Below are positions 1 to 10,759 of a stretch of 64,000 nucleotides of DNA, piece by piece. Numbering within the stretch: position 1 is the first letter of the stretch; each line of letters begins with the position of its first letter. A program made the position numbers and the translations under genes. The DNA is from Choricystis sp. odSpoLacu1. Taxonomy: Eukaryota; Chlorophyta; Trebouxiophyceae. The stretch spans positions 558,001 through 622,000 of the forward strand of contig OY253659.1 of assembly GCA_958009055.1 (NCBI GenBank), given 5' to 3'. Below the pieces are notes generated by a model. It had not been told where the DNA came from. It saw only the letters and a list, made by a program, of their open reading frames with translations, and did no database searches.

Positions 1-829
1 TGGGGGAGGGGCGCGGCGGCGGAGGGGGAGGCGCGCCTCCGCCCTCCACCCCCGCCCGCTCCCGCGGGCGGCGGGGCGGGGGCTCGCTGGCGGGAGGCAC
101 AGGCGACGCCGACAGCGCGGGCTGGGGCACGGCCTTGGAGGAGCGGCGGCCGCCGAACAGAGCGGCCGCGCCGCCGCGGGCGGGGGAGCGCGAGCGGCGG
201 GGGGTGGGAGACGCGGCTTTGGGCGGCGGCGGCGACGCCGCTTTGGGCGGCGACGCCGCTGGCTCGCGCACAGGAGATGCACGGGAGAGGCAGTCCTGCC
301 TCTCCCGATCCGGCGACCGCGGCGGCGACGCGGGCAGCCAGGCGGGGCGGTCGGGCGACGGCGCGGCGGGCGGCGGCGGCGGCGGCGCGTGCTTCTGGGT
401 GCACACCCGCGGCAGCGTCGTCGCCGCCTCCGCATCCGCCTGCAACGCGGCCTCCAGCGCCACAAACTCGGCCAGCTCTGCGTCCGCGCCCGCCGAGTTG
501 GCGGGGGTTGGCGTGGCGGGTCCCGCGGCCCACACCGCCGGCCGCGCTGGCGACGCCACACCCCCTGCCTTCTCCCAGGCAGCCGCTCTGGCGGCCATGG
601 AGCCGCTCGTCAGCGCGCCCCCGGGCGGCACGTAGCGCCGGCCGGCGGCGGCGGCCGCCGCGCGCGTGGCCGGTCCGTCGCCACGCCGCAGGAAAGACGA
701 CTTGCCGGACGCGGGCGTCGCCCCGCTCACGCTGATGGTGGCGGAGGCAGATGGAGTGATTGAGGACGGCGTGGCGGCCAGGGCGGCCGCCGCGGCGGCC
801 AGGGCGGCCGCGTCAGCGTGGTGGGTCAT
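1..829 (-). CDS. Unrecognised Ala/Pro-rich protein, N-terminal part, cut by window edge
   Basis: An open frame runs on the minus strand from the ATG at 829-827 to the left edge without a stop, about 276 residues, so the gene continues outside the window. It begins MTHHADAAALAAAAAAL, followed by a Ser/Thr-rich stretch (ASATISVSGATPASGKSSF), a short acidic segment near residues 130-150 (ADAELAEFVALEAAL), and then a basic, Pro-rich region with repeated SPPK and RSRSP-like units. No domain was recognised. The composition suggests a disordered scaffold or cytoskeletal protein, but this is inference. The start is the first ATG in a frame that stays open throughout and faces the divergent kinesin gene. 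Confidence 0.6.
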   Translation of the reverse strand, partial: MTHHADAAALAAAAAALAATPSSITPSASATISVSGATPASGKSSFLRRGDGPATRAAAAAAGRRYVPPGGALTSGSMAARAAAWEKAGGVASPARPAVWAAGPATPTPANSAGADAELAEFVALEAALQADAEAATTLPRVCTQKHAPPPPPPAAPSPDRPAWLPASPPRSPDRERQDCLSRASPVREPAASPPKAASPPPPKAASPTPRRSRSPARGGAAALFGGRRSSKAVPQPALSASPVPPASEPPPRRPRERAGVEGGGAPPPPPPRPSP

Positions 830-1163
830 TGGGGAGGGGGGAGATGCAACGGCCTTTGGTTCGCGACTGGCGCCTGGTCGGACGAAACGCCAGCGTCAGT
901 CGTGACCAGAGAATGACGTGTGTGCAGATTGGGTGTGTGTTGCGGCGGGAGGTGTGTGCGCGGTGGAGGGGGGGAGAGTGATTTGTGGGGGGAGAGGAAA
1001 AGTCGCACGCCGGTAAAAAATGACCGTTTTTTTGGGGGGCAGACCCACAGAGCTCCGTTTTTCTCACTCTCCCCCCTCCCTCCGCCTGGCCAAACAGAGA
1101 GCCGGCTCCCTTGTGCACGCCCCACTCCAACGCGTGCGTCCACGCGTCCACACAGGAGTCCCA

Positions 1164-1204
<41 letters not shown>

Positions 1205-1218
1205 GCACACACACATCA
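830..1218. promoter_or_regulatory. Divergent intergenic region with CA microsatellite
   Basis: This 389-nt gap separates the minus-strand gene starting at 829 from the plus-strand kinesin starting at 1219. It holds a (CA)n tract at about 1165-1201 directly upstream of the kinesin ATG and a T8 run near 1026. No TATA box was seen. It presumably contains both promoters and 5' leaders; that is inferred from gene orientation only. Confidence 0.5.
1165..1201 (+). repeat. (CA)n microsatellite in kinesin 5' leader
   Basis: About 18 uninterrupted CA units end 17 nt upstream of the kinesin start codon. Similar CA or CT tracts recur in introns and leaders across the window. Confidence 0.95.
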
Positions 1219-4200
1219 ATGGTCGAAGGCGACCCCGCCCCCGACGCGGGCGACGGCTTGGACGGCTTTGCCGACCTGTTCAACGTGAGTCCATGAGGAT
1301 ATTGGGAGAGCACACAGTGCTGGGCCCCCAGACTGGGGGCGACGAATGCACGGCGACGGTGGCGGCGAGGGGGGGGAGAGCAAGGGGCAGACCGGGCCGC
1401 GAAACGCAAACAAAAAGCTGTCCTCCCCCGCCGCACCGCCCCCCTCCCCTCCCACTAACACGCGCTGATGATTGTGTGCACACCCGGTTTCCTGATGTGG
1501 GCTGAAAGGTGGCCGGGAGGCGGCCGTTTTTTTGTTTCGCGCCGCCCATCACACGCCGACCCGCGCAGCCCCCTCTCACGTGCCCTTACTCTTCCCTCCA
1601 CCCTTCCCTCCCACAGCTGGACGCCTTCAACAAAGCCTCCTCCGGCCGCCGTGGCCTGCTGGGCGGGCGAAAGCCGTCCCTGGCGGGCCCCGCGGGCGGC
1701 GGGGAGTGGCGCGTGGGCGACCTGTTGACCCACTCGGCTGTGAGTAGAAGGAGAGGGGGCCTGTGGACCGCGAGAGGGAGTGTGTGGGTGTATGTGTGTG
1801 TGTGCGTTTGGGAGATAGAGGCAGGCGCGGCGTCATCCGTTGTTTTATTTCATCCTCCTTTAACCACCTTTCCCCCCCTCAGGACCCGCTCCCCGCCCCC
1901 CTGCTCAAGCTGACGGGCGATGCCCCCGCCCGCGCCGTCAAACAGTTCGCCTCCGTGCTGCGGTTTACGGGGGACGATGGATCCCCCCCCTCCGGCGCCG
2001 ACGCCGCCTCCTCCGCGGCCGCCCTGCTGGCCACCTCCCTCAAGCGCGCCGACCTTCGAGACGAGCTGTACGCGACCCTCGTCAAACAGACGCGGGGGAG
2101 CGGGGCCGCCCCCCCCGCCGCCCTGCGCGCGTGGGTGCTGCTGCGCGCGCTCGCGGCCGTTGCCCCGCCCTCCCCCTCCCTCGCCCCCCTCGTCACCTCC
2201 CACATCCACGCCGCCGCCTCCACGGCCGGGGATGCAGCCATCGCGGACGCGGCGCGCGGCGCGTGGACCGCGCTGCGCGCGTCGTCACGCGCAGGGCCGC
2301 GCCGCGCGCCCCCGACTGAGGATGAGGTAGCTGCCCTCCTCGCCGGCGCCCCCCTCTCCGCCGTCGTCTTCTTCCTGGACGGCAGTGTGGAGGAGCTGAC
2401 GTGCGACCCGGTGAGTAGTGTGGGGGTGGGGGCGGGGTGGGTGAGAGAGGGAAGGCAAAGAGTCCACCAAACACCCACCCCCACTCCCCACCCTCTCTGC
2501 AGGCCGCCACAGTCCTCGACGCCGTGGAAGCCGTCGCGTCCTCTATCGGGCTGGAGCACTACAAAACGTTCACCCTGTACGCTGACCACTCGACCGCCCC
2601 GGGGTCTGCTTCCCCCGTCTTCCTCTCCCCCGCGGCCTCGCCCGCCGCGTCGCCCCGCCCGGCCGACCCGTCCTTCGCCTCCCCCACCGCCTCCCCCCAC
2701 ATCCTGCTGGACGACTCGCGCTACGTGGCGGACGTCCTGGCCGAGCTGCGGTCGGCCGCTGGCGCGAGGGGGCGCCCCCCGCCACGCCTGCTGTTCAAAA
2801 AACGAATGTTTCGCGAAACAGACGAGGGAGTGACTGAGCCGACTTTCATCCGCCTCTCCTACGTCCAGGCCGCCGCCGAGTATGCGGCGGGCGCCTACCC
2901 CGTCGTCCGGGATGACGCTGCCCAGCTGGCCGCCCTGGCGGCCGCCGCGGCGGGGGGGGACGGGTTGGCGCCCCTCCTGTCTGACGGCGACGACGCGGCC
3001 GCCGACGCCGCCGTCGCCGCCCTCGTCCCGCGCGCGGTGGCCGCCACCCGCAAAGCGGCCGACTGGAGGGCGGACGTGCGGGCACGGGCACGTGCCCTGG
3101 CCGGGGCTGGGGTGGCGCCCGACGACGCGCGCCTCGGGTTTCTGCGCCTGCTGCGCTCCCTGCCCTACGGCGGGTCCCTCTTCTTCCCGGTCAAGCGGGT
3201 GGAGGACCCCATCGGCCTGCTGCCCGCCAAGCTGTTGCTGGGGGTGAACAAGCGGGGCGTCCACTTTTTCCGGCCGGTGCGTGTGTGGGAAGGGAGAGAG
3301 AGAGGGAGAGGGGACGGGGAGGCGGCGGAAGAGCGACACACACACACACCACCCCCACCCCCCACCCACCCCACACACCCAGGCCCCCGTCGAATACCTG
3401 CACTCCGCCGAGCTGCGCGACATTATGCAGTTCGGGTCGTCCGCAGCCGCCGTGTTTTTCAAAATGCGGGTCGCGGGCGTCCTGCACGTGTTCCAGTTCG
3501 AGACCAAGGCAGGTGAAGACATCTGCCTCGCCCTCCAAACCCACATCAATGACGTCATGATGAAGCGGTACGCGCGCGCCAAGGCGGCGGCCGCGATCGG
3601 GGGCGGCGGCGGTGACGTGGCGCCGCCGGATGACGGCGGCGCCGCGGCACACACCGTCTCCTTTGGCCCAAAGTACGAGGCCCACGTGGCCGAACTGCAG
3701 CGCCAGGTGGACGCCGCCCGCGCGGCGGCAACAGCCGCGGAAGTGCGGGCCGCGGCTGCGGAAGCTGCCGCCGCGGCCGCGGCCGATGACGTCGACGCGG
3801 CCGCCGCGCGCGCGGACGCGGCTGCCTCTGCCGCCGCCGCCGCCGCGCGCGAGCTGGAAGGGGGGGGCGCCAGAGGTGACCTGGCGGCCGCCCTGGTGGC
3901 CGCCCGCGCTGCGGCGGCCGCGGCCGAGGCGGAGAGGGACGCGCTGGCGGTGCGTGTGAAAACGGCCACTGCGCGCGCGGCCTACGTCGCGTCCACCGCC
4001 GCTGCCGCCGCGTCCTCCCCTCCCGCCAACGGGGACGCGCGCGCCGCCGAGCTGCGCGTCAACGAGCTGGTGGAGGAGCTGGGGTCGGCGCACGCGCTGC
4101 TGGCTGAAAGGGATGCTGCTGCGGCGTCCGCGGCCGCTGCCGCCACCGAACTCGCAGAACTGCGCGACCTGGCGGCCGACGTCGCCCGCCGGGAGGCGGC

Positions 4201-5467
4201 CCAGGCGGCCATCATCTCCCGCCAAGCCGCGAAGCTGGAGGAGCTGGAGGCGGCGTACGCAGAGGCGGATGTCGCGCGCAAGCGCGCGCACAACGCGCTC
4301 GAAGACGCCAAGGGCAAGATCCGCGTCTTTGCCCGCGTCCGCCCCCTGCTGCCCGGGGAGCAGGAGGGTGGCACCGCCCTGGCGTTGACGTTCCCCGACG
4401 CTCTCACCCTCGCCCACGAGTGGAAGGGGGCTGTCAAGAGCTACACCTTTGACTCCGTCTTCCCGCCCTCTGCGTCCCAAGCCGCCGTCTTTGACGACAC
4501 CCGGCACCTCATCCAGTCCGCGATCGACGGCTACAACGTGGTCGTGTTCGCGTACGGCCAGACGGGGTCGGGGAAGACGCACACAGTGTACGGGTCGGAG
4601 GGGGACCCCGGGCTCGCCCCCCGCGCAGTGGCAGAACTCTTCCGCCTCCTGGACGACGCGGCGGGTAGGTCCGAGACCCAGGTGGCGGTGCAGATGCTGG
4701 AACTGTACCAGGACGACCTGGTGGACCTGCAGGCGGTGGACGGGGGTGGCGGCACCACCACCCCACGTCCCAAACTCGACATCAAGCGCGACGCGAAAGG
4801 TGTCGTCACCATCCCTGGCGCCGCCCTCCGCCCCGTCGCCACCGCGGCCGACCTGATGGACGCCGTCACCGCCGCCGCCGCCGCGCGCCGGGTGTCGGCC
4901 ACCAAGATGAACGCTGCCTCGTCGCGGTCCCACCTCATCGTGTCCATCCACACCACCACGACTGACGCCCAAACCCAGGCCGTCACCCGGGGCAAGCTGA
5001 CGTTTGTGGATCTGGCCGGGTCGGAGCGGCTCAAGAAGTCGGGGTCCACGGGGGATGCACAGAAGGAGGCGGCCGCCATCAACAAGAGTCTGTCTGCGTT
5101 GGGGGACGTGGTTGCCGCGCTGGCCACCGGCGCGTCACACGTGCCCTACCGCAACCACAAGCTCACCCTCCTCCTGTCCGACTGCATCGGCGGCTCCGCC
5201 AAAGCCCTCATGTTTGTCAACGTGGCGCCGTCGGCGTACAACCTGGATGAGAGCGCCAACTCGCTGCAGTACGCGGCCCGCGTGCGCACGATCAAAAACG
5301 CAGTCTCCCGGGACGCCGCCCCCGCCGAGGTCGTGCGCCTGAGGCGTGCACTGGACGTACGGAAGGCGAAGGCGGGGCTGGCCACCGTGGAAGCGAGGGC
5401 GGAGGCCGACTTGGCGGAGATCGAGGACGTGAAAGGGGGGGGGGAGGTGGAAGGGGCGGAGACGTAG
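1219..5467 (+). CDS. KCBP: Kinesin-like calmodulin-binding protein (KCBP), MyTH4-FERM kinesin-14
   Basis: Minus-end microtubule motor of the green lineage linking microtubules to actin, with roles in division and cell shape. Exons are 1219-1284, 1617-1739, 1883-2410, 2503-3276 and 3383-5467, all phase 0 with GTGAG or GTGCG donors, giving 1191 residues (the Arabidopsis protein is of similar size). Order: MyTH4 about 60-235, FERM about 240-570, an Ala-rich coiled coil about 590-805, and a C-terminal motor about 809-1135. The motor shows the P-loop GQTGSGKT (about 889), switch I NAASSRSH and switch II DLAGSERL. The neck KIRVFARVRPLLPG identifies a C-terminal kinesin. A 50-residue tail follows (LRRALDVRKAKAG ... 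LAEIEDVKG), corresponding in position to the calmodulin-binding region, but the Trp expected from plant proteins is absent. The start is the only ATG giving a short acidic leader that splices in frame. Confidence 0.95.
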
Positions 5468-5734
5468 AGAGAGGGCCGTTTTTTTCTTTTTCATTGTGTC
5501 AGGGGGTGCGCCCTCTCTCTTTGCCTGGAGGACGGGCCCCCCTGGTGCCTCGTGTGATTCGTGTGGTGACGCAAAACGTGCGCGGGTGATAGGGGGAGGG
5601 GAGGCGGTCCGACGCCTTCAAACCGGAGCGCGGTCATTCCCTTCGCTTCTCGGCCCTTTCGCCCACTCTCGCCTCTCTGTTTTTCACCCGCCCCTCCCTC
5701 CCGCCTCCCCCCCCCCCCCCCTGACTCCTCCCCC

Positions 5735-7470
5735 ATGTCGGCCCTCATGATGACGCCGACCCTGGCGCGCCCTGCCCCCCGTCGCGGCGACCTGCAGGTA
5801 TGTGGGGGAGAGTGTGCGACGCGCACGCCGCACCTCGGCAACGCCGCCTGGGGCTGCACCCCCCCAACTGCCGCCCGCCGGCGCCGCCTGCCGCCCGCGT
5901 GCCGCCCCAATGTCGCGCCCCCGAGGCACGTTGACGCAGCTGGTCTCGCGCTGAGGGGGGGCGGCGGGTCCCGGAACTCCGGGGCGGGCGCCGGATCGGG
6001 GGGTGGAGGAGCGGCTCGGCTCGCGTCGCCCCCAAAACAACGCGGCCGGGAGTTGGGGGGGGGGGGGGGGAAGGGCGGTGCCTGCCTCTCACCCTGCCCA
6101 CGCACGCGCTCACACCTGACGCTCCCGCATTGGGGGTGCCGAGGGCTTGGAGCGGGGCGGGCAGTGTGCGCGGCGCGCCGCGCGACCGGCAGGCTGTTTT
6201 TTTGGTGGGCGACGGCCGGGGCCTGCCGCACAGACTCCGCCGGCTGGCCGGCCCGCCTCAGCGGCGCGCCTGGGGCGGCCGTGTGGCACGGGGCCAATGG
6301 GAGGAGAATGCGTGGGAACGTGGCTGGCAGGGAGCGCGGGGCGCGCGGCCACCCCCCGAGCGCGCCGCCGGCACCAGCCGCGAGCGGCGAGCGTTCGCTC
6401 GTCGCGCGGCCCTCGCCCTCCACCCAAAAACGCAACCCTCACCCTCACTCACCACCACTCCACCCCACACACCCCACCCTCCTCCTCAGGTCATGGCCGC
6501 CGGCCTCAAGGAGACGCGCGACCGCATCAACTCGGTGAAGAACACGAAGAAGATCACCGACGCGATGAAGCTGGTGGCCGCTGCCAAAGTGCGCCGTGCG
6601 CAGGACGCCGTCGTCAACGGGCGCCCCTTTGCCGAGAACCTGGTGAAAGTGCTGTACGCCGTCAACCAGCGCCTGCGCGTGGAGGATGTCGACTCCCCCC
6701 TGGTCGAGGTTCGCCCTGTCAAGTCGGTCGCCCTCATGTGCGTGACCGGCGACCGCGGCCTGTGCGGCGGCTACAACAACTTCGCCATCAAGAAGGCGGA
6801 GGCGCGCGCGCTGGAGCTCAAGTCGCTGGGGCTGGACGTCAAGCTGATCACGGTGGGCAAAAAGGGGACGACCTACTTCAAGCGCCGCCCTCAATACAAC
6901 CTGGTCGCCTCCTTCGACCTGGGCGCCAAGCCCACCATCAAGGAGGCGCAAGCCATCGCTGACGAGATCTTCGCCGACTTTGTGTCGGCCGACGTGGACA
7001 AAGTGGAGATGGTCTACACCAAGTTTGTGTCGCTGATCGCGTCGGAGCCGATCGTGCAGACCCTCCTCCCCCTCACCCCCGCCGGCGAGATCTGCAACAT
7101 TGACGGCACGTGCGTGGACGCAGCGGAGGACGAGCTGTTCAAGCTGACCACGGTGGACGGCAAGCTGGCCGTGGAAGTCGAGAAAGTGACGACCGACACG
7201 TCGGGCGGCGACTTTGACTCGGCGCTCCTGTTTGAGCAGGACCCGGTCCAGATCATCGACGCCCTCCTCCCCCTCTACCTCAACTCCACCTTGCTGCGCT
7301 CCCTGCAAGAGGCGCTCGCCTCCGAGCTGGCCGCCCGCATGAACGCCATGAACTCCGCGTCCGACAACGCGGCCGAGCTGGGCAAGAAGCTGCTGCGCTC
7401 GTACAACCGGCGCCGCCAGGCGGCCATCACCAACCAGATCATTGAGATCGTGTCGGGCGCCAACGCTTGA
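5735..7470 (+). CDS. ATPC: Chloroplast ATP synthase gamma subunit
   Basis: Central rotor shaft of the thylakoid CF1 ATP synthase. Exon 1 is 5735-5797 and exon 2 is 6490-7470, giving 347 residues. Exon 1 encodes a short transit peptide (MSALMMTPTLARPAPRRGDLQ). Exon 2 begins VMAAGLKETRDRINSVKN, matching the mature start of algal gamma subunits. The plant-type redox segment is present: CNIDGTC with Cys at about 223 and 229, the dithiol that thioredoxin reduces to activate the enzyme in light. The conserved helix with GDRGLCGGYNN and the C-terminal SELAARMNAMNSASDNA are intact. The 692-nt intron is by far the longest assigned here. The shorter upstream ATG was preferred because it provides a transit peptide; starting at the exon 2 Met would lose it. 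Confidence 0.96.
5798..6489 (+). other. Long first intron of the ATP synthase gamma gene
   Basis: This 692-nt GT-AG intron (GTATGT donor, CCTCCTCAG acceptor) lies after codon 21. Most introns here are 70-400 nt. It is GC-rich, contains a G-run at 6056-6070 and long stop-free stretches, but no convincing coding segment was found. First introns of photosynthesis genes can enhance expression; whether this one does is unknown. Confidence 0.8.
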
Positions 7471-7799
7471 GATGGTGTGGTTTGTGTGTGTGTGGTTTTT
7501 GGGAGGCTATGGTGGACGTCAAGAATGCTGAGAGAGAGAGAGAGGAGAGCTGAGAGAGGGGGGTGTTTGGTTCATTGAGGGTCTTTCACGCGAGCGTTAA
7601 TTTTTTTGGTGTCCCGCGCTGTAGACAAACACACACACGCGGGTGCCGGTTTTTTTTCCTTGGCCGCTATCAAAAAGAAGCACACAGAGTGGAGAGACGG
7701 CGTGAACCGAGAAAAACGTGTTTTGTCCGCGTTCTCACTCACCTAGACCCAATTTCGACGCATCCCCTCCATCTTTGCCCCCGCCCCCGGCCCCCGACC
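7471..7799 (+). other. Intergenic, gamma subunit 3' end to ABHD11-like 5' end
   Basis: A 329-nt gap between two co-directional genes. It contains GT-rich sequence just after the stop, a GA-rich tract near 7531-7560 and a T8 run near 7650. No gene, clear polyadenylation signal or TATA box was recognised. Confidence 0.5.
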
Positions 7800-8882
7800 A
7801 TGCTGCGGCGCGCCGGCTGGGAGCGAGCCTCCTGCATCACCCTGTCCCTGCGCAGCCTGCAAACGTGCGTGACGCCGCCTCCAGTGCTGGCCCACGAAAC
7901 CGCGGCCGCGGGCGACGCGCGCGCGGGGCCAACCACGCACGTCCTGCTTGCGCACGGCCTCCTGGGCTCAGGCCGCAACTGGCGCTCATTTGCTCGGTCG
8001 CTGGCGAAAGCGGCATCCGAGGCTGCGGGCGACGCCCCCGTGGCAGTGACGGCGGTCGATTTGAGGTGCCACGGCGGGTCGGGGCCGGCGTCCGCCTCCG
8101 CCTCTCCGCGCCCGCCGCCGCACACCGTGGAAGCGGCCGCCGCCGACGTGCTGGCCACAGCGAGTGCGCTGTACGGCGGCGCCCCCCCGCACGTGCTCGT
8201 CGGCCACTCGCTGGGGGGCAAGGTGGTGCTGGAGGCAGCGAGGCAGGCCCTCGTCTCCGCGCACGCGCTCCCCTCCTCGCTCTGGGTCCTGGACTCCCCC
8301 CTGTCCGCGCGGCGGCGGCCGCCTCCCCCCTCGCCCCGGCCTCCCACGACGGCTGGCATACTGGCTGCGTTGAGGGGGGTGCGCGTGCCTGTCGCATCGC
8401 GTGATGCAGCCGCGGCCGAGTTGAGCGACGCGGGAGCCCCACCCGCGGTGGCTGCCTGGTTGACCTCCTCCCTGGTTCCCGCAGGCGGGGCAGGAGGAGC
8501 AGCACCAGCAGCATCGAGTGGCTACGTGTGGTCGTTTGACTTGGCTGGGGCGGCATCGCTGTTCGAGTCGTACGCGGCCACCAGTGCGTGGCCCCTGCTC
8601 CACCACCCACCCCCGGGGCTCGCCCTGCACGTGGTGGTGGGGGGCGCATCGGACAGGTGGTCGCGCGCCGAGCTGGACAGGCTGGCCGACGCGGCGGCGG
8701 GGGCGCCGGAGGCTGCGGAGGCCGCTGCAGCGTCCGCTGGCGGCGCAGCGCCAGGGTCGCTGACCGTCCACACGCTGCCCGGGGCGGGGCACTGGGTGCA
8801 CGTGGACGCGCCGGGGGGGCTGCTGGACTTGTTGACGCCGGACGTGGCAGCAATAGCGAGGCGTGTGGTAGTGGGCAAGTGA
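7800..8882 (+). CDS. ABHD11-like alpha/beta hydrolase, probably organellar
   Basis: Single-exon gene, 360 residues. The N-terminus (MLRRAGWERASCITLSLRSLQ) is basic and hydroxylated, typical of a mitochondrial or plastid presequence. Core motifs of the alpha/beta hydrolase fold are visible: the oxyanion segment HGLLGSGRNW (about 52-61), the nucleophile elbow GHSLGGK (Ser about 136), and a C-terminal catalytic His in GAGHWVHVDAP (about 330). The HGLLGSxxNW motif is characteristic of the ABHD11/YbfF esterase group; human ABHD11 protects lipoylated 2-oxoglutarate dehydrogenase in mitochondria. Substrate here is unknown. The ATG at 7800 was chosen because upstream sequence in the same frame does not look coding and lacks another good start. 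Confidence 0.85.
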   Translation: MLRRAGWERASCITLSLRSLQTCVTPPPVLAHETAAAGDARAGPTTHVLLAHGLLGSGRNWRSFARSLAKAASEAAGDAPVAVTAVDLRCHGGSGPASASASPRPPPHTVEAAAADVLATASALYGGAPPHVLVGHSLGGKVVLEAARQALVSAHALPSSLWVLDSPLSARRRPPPPSPRPPTTAGILAALRGVRVPVASRDAAAAELSDAGAPPAVAAWLTSSLVPAGGAGGAAPAASSGYVWSFDLAGAASLFESYAATSAWPLLHHPPPGLALHVVVGGASDRWSRAELDRLADAAAGAPEAAEAAAASAGGAAPGSLTVHTLPGAGHWVHVDAPGGLLDLLTPDVAAIARRVVVGK

Positions 8883-8963
8883 GATGATTTTGAGGCTGAT
8901 TTTTGATGTTGCAAAAACAAAAACAAAAAACACGTTTCGTTCTGCTCTCTTCTTCCCCTCTCT

Positions 8964-10638
8964 CTACGCCCCATTGTCGGGCAACGCCGTCCCACGCTCC
9001 AGGTTGGCCTTGATCTCGGCCGCCACCCCGCCAAAGCTGCGCTCAATCTTGGCGTTGAAGGAGGCGTTGAACGTGTTGATCGCTGCCGAGTCGTCGGCAG
9101 CCGTGCGCACGCGCGCGCGCGCCCTCCCCCCCCGGTTGGCGTACGTCACCTCTGCGACCAGGGCGTCCAGGGCTTCGGGTGGGTCGATGTGTGGTGCGCC
9201 AGAGGCGGAGGCAGCAGCCGCCGCAGCCGCGCGCAGGGAGGGGAGGGCGGCCGCCCTCCGCGCGTACTGAGCTGCCGCACTCCGCCCGCCCGCCCCCCCT
9301 TCCCCCGCGATCTCGGGGTCGGGGGCGGGTCCACCCCGCCTGCGTTTGCCTCCCCCCCCCGCCTTCCAGGCGGCGGTGTCGGCGCGGTCCAGCAGGTGGG
9401 CCTGGTCGGGGCGCGCGCCAATCCGTGCCAACTCAGCCTCCGCCGCCGCGGACCGCGACTCCACCCACGCCTTGGCGGCGCCTCCCGCGGCTGCGTCCTC
9501 GGTGGGCGGGGGGCGGGCCGCACGCTTGCGCTCAGCTATGACGGCGCCCGCATTCGCTTTGCGCGCGCAGGCCAGCTTGCGCCGCAGCGCGGCCAGCCTG
9601 CCTGCGCGCGAGGTGGGGGGCGCGGCGCCGTCGTCGGCGGGGGTGGGGTCTTCGTCGCCAGCCTCGGCGGCGGGAGTGGGGTCTTCGTCGCCAGCCTCGG
9701 CGGCGGGAGTGGCGGTGGTGGTGGTGGTGGTGGTGGCGGCAACAGCGTCGGCGGCAGCCGGCGCCTCAGCCTCTCTCTCTTGTGCCGCCCTCTTTTCTTC
9801 CGCCTCCAGCTCGGCCAGCTCGTCCTGAGCTGTGCGCACAGGCGGCCGAGAGACTGGCGCGGCGGCTGCAGCAGCCTGGAAGGACGCCGCCCGCGCGCGC
9901 GACGCCGCTGCCGGGTCGTGTGTGACACCTACGGCCGCCGCCACGCCACCACCCTCTCCACCCTCCTCCTCCACGCCGCAGTCCACAATGACGACCGGCA
10001 CGCGGGGCGCCCCACTCCTCGTGCCCGCCGCCTCGGCTGCACGCACGGTCGGCCACCCGCTGACGACGCGGCCAAACACAACGTGCTTTCCGTTCAGGTG
10101 GGAGTGGGCGGGCGTCCCCACGGGCGCACCCACCTCCCCCGCACAGATGTAGAACTGGGAGCCGTTGGTGTGGGGGCCGGCGTTGGCGGAGGCCAGCGCG
10201 CCGACCGTGTGAGGAACGCGCAGCCCTCCCTCTTCATCGTCAAAGGTGGGGCCATAGATGGAGGCGCCCCCCGTGCCGTCGCCGTGCTCATAGTCGCCGC
10301 CTTGCAGCATGAAGCTGTGTGTGGGGAGGGAGGGTGATGGGGTGGGAGGGGGCGGACAGAATTGGCTGGCGCCGTTCCATTGCGCGTGGGCTGCCCCTCT
10401 CCCTTCCCCGTCCGCTCTCTCCCACTCCACAGCGGGAGACGCCATCCTCCGCCTTCTCTCCTCACCCGGGGATGATGCGGTGAAACTTGGTGCCCCTGTA
10501 CTTCCCTGGCCGCCCACCGCCGCCGCACAGCGCCAAGAAGTTGGCCACCGTACGGGGGGCGGCTGCCGCGTCCAGCTGCAGGGTGACCCGGGCGGGTGGG
10601 GAGGAGCCGACCGCGACGTCCAGGTAGGCGCGCGGCAT
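8964..10638 (-). CDS. Cyclophilin-type prolyl isomerase fused to a SYF2-like splicing-factor domain
   Basis: Two exons (10638-10466 and 10314-8964) give 507 residues. Residues about 1-190 are a cyclophilin: [16 protein letters not shown] carries the catalytic Arg and neighbouring Phe and Gln, and [10 protein letters not shown] is present, but His stands at the position of the cyclosporin-contacting Trp of CypA. After a low-complexity linker (Ala/Glu/Thr-rich, with a tandem 11-residue unit near 9645-9710), the C-terminus has coiled, basic sequence and ends with [18 protein letters not shown] and [12 protein letters not shown], which matches the end of SYF2, a component of the Prp19-associated spliceosome. 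Splicing is in frame (GG plus C gives Gly in IIPG). Role inferred: a spliceosomal isomerase. It shares a 121-nt divergent promoter with the next gene. Confidence 0.88.
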
Positions 10639-10759
10639 GGTTTGGTCGGGAGAAGCGCGTCGAAAAAACGACGAGTTTGTGTTGTGCCGATTTTCACTCC
10701 CAATAAAAAAAAAGGCACGCCTCCCACGTGCACGCGTGAGGCCCTTTTTTTAATTCCCG
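10639..10759. promoter_or_regulatory. 121-nt divergent promoter, cyclophilin-SYF2 / CtlX-like
   Basis: Only 121 nt separate the two start codons. The gap contains an A9 run in CCCAATAAAAAAAAAGG (10700-10713), a CACGTG palindrome near 10727 and a T7 run near 10745. No TATA box at a conventional position was seen. CACGTG is the G-box core bound by bHLH/bZIP factors; its function here is inference. Confidence 0.5.

Noticed and set aside
3191..4972. 593-codon minus-strand open frame opposite the kinesin
   Set aside because: No recognisable domain; it mirrors the real kinesin motor and coil. Long antisense frames are expected at this GC content.
6130..6489. Continuous frame from the ATPase gamma intron into exon 2
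   Set aside because: Intron sequence has a good donor and acceptor, and the encoded peptide is low complexity, unlike any gamma subunit.
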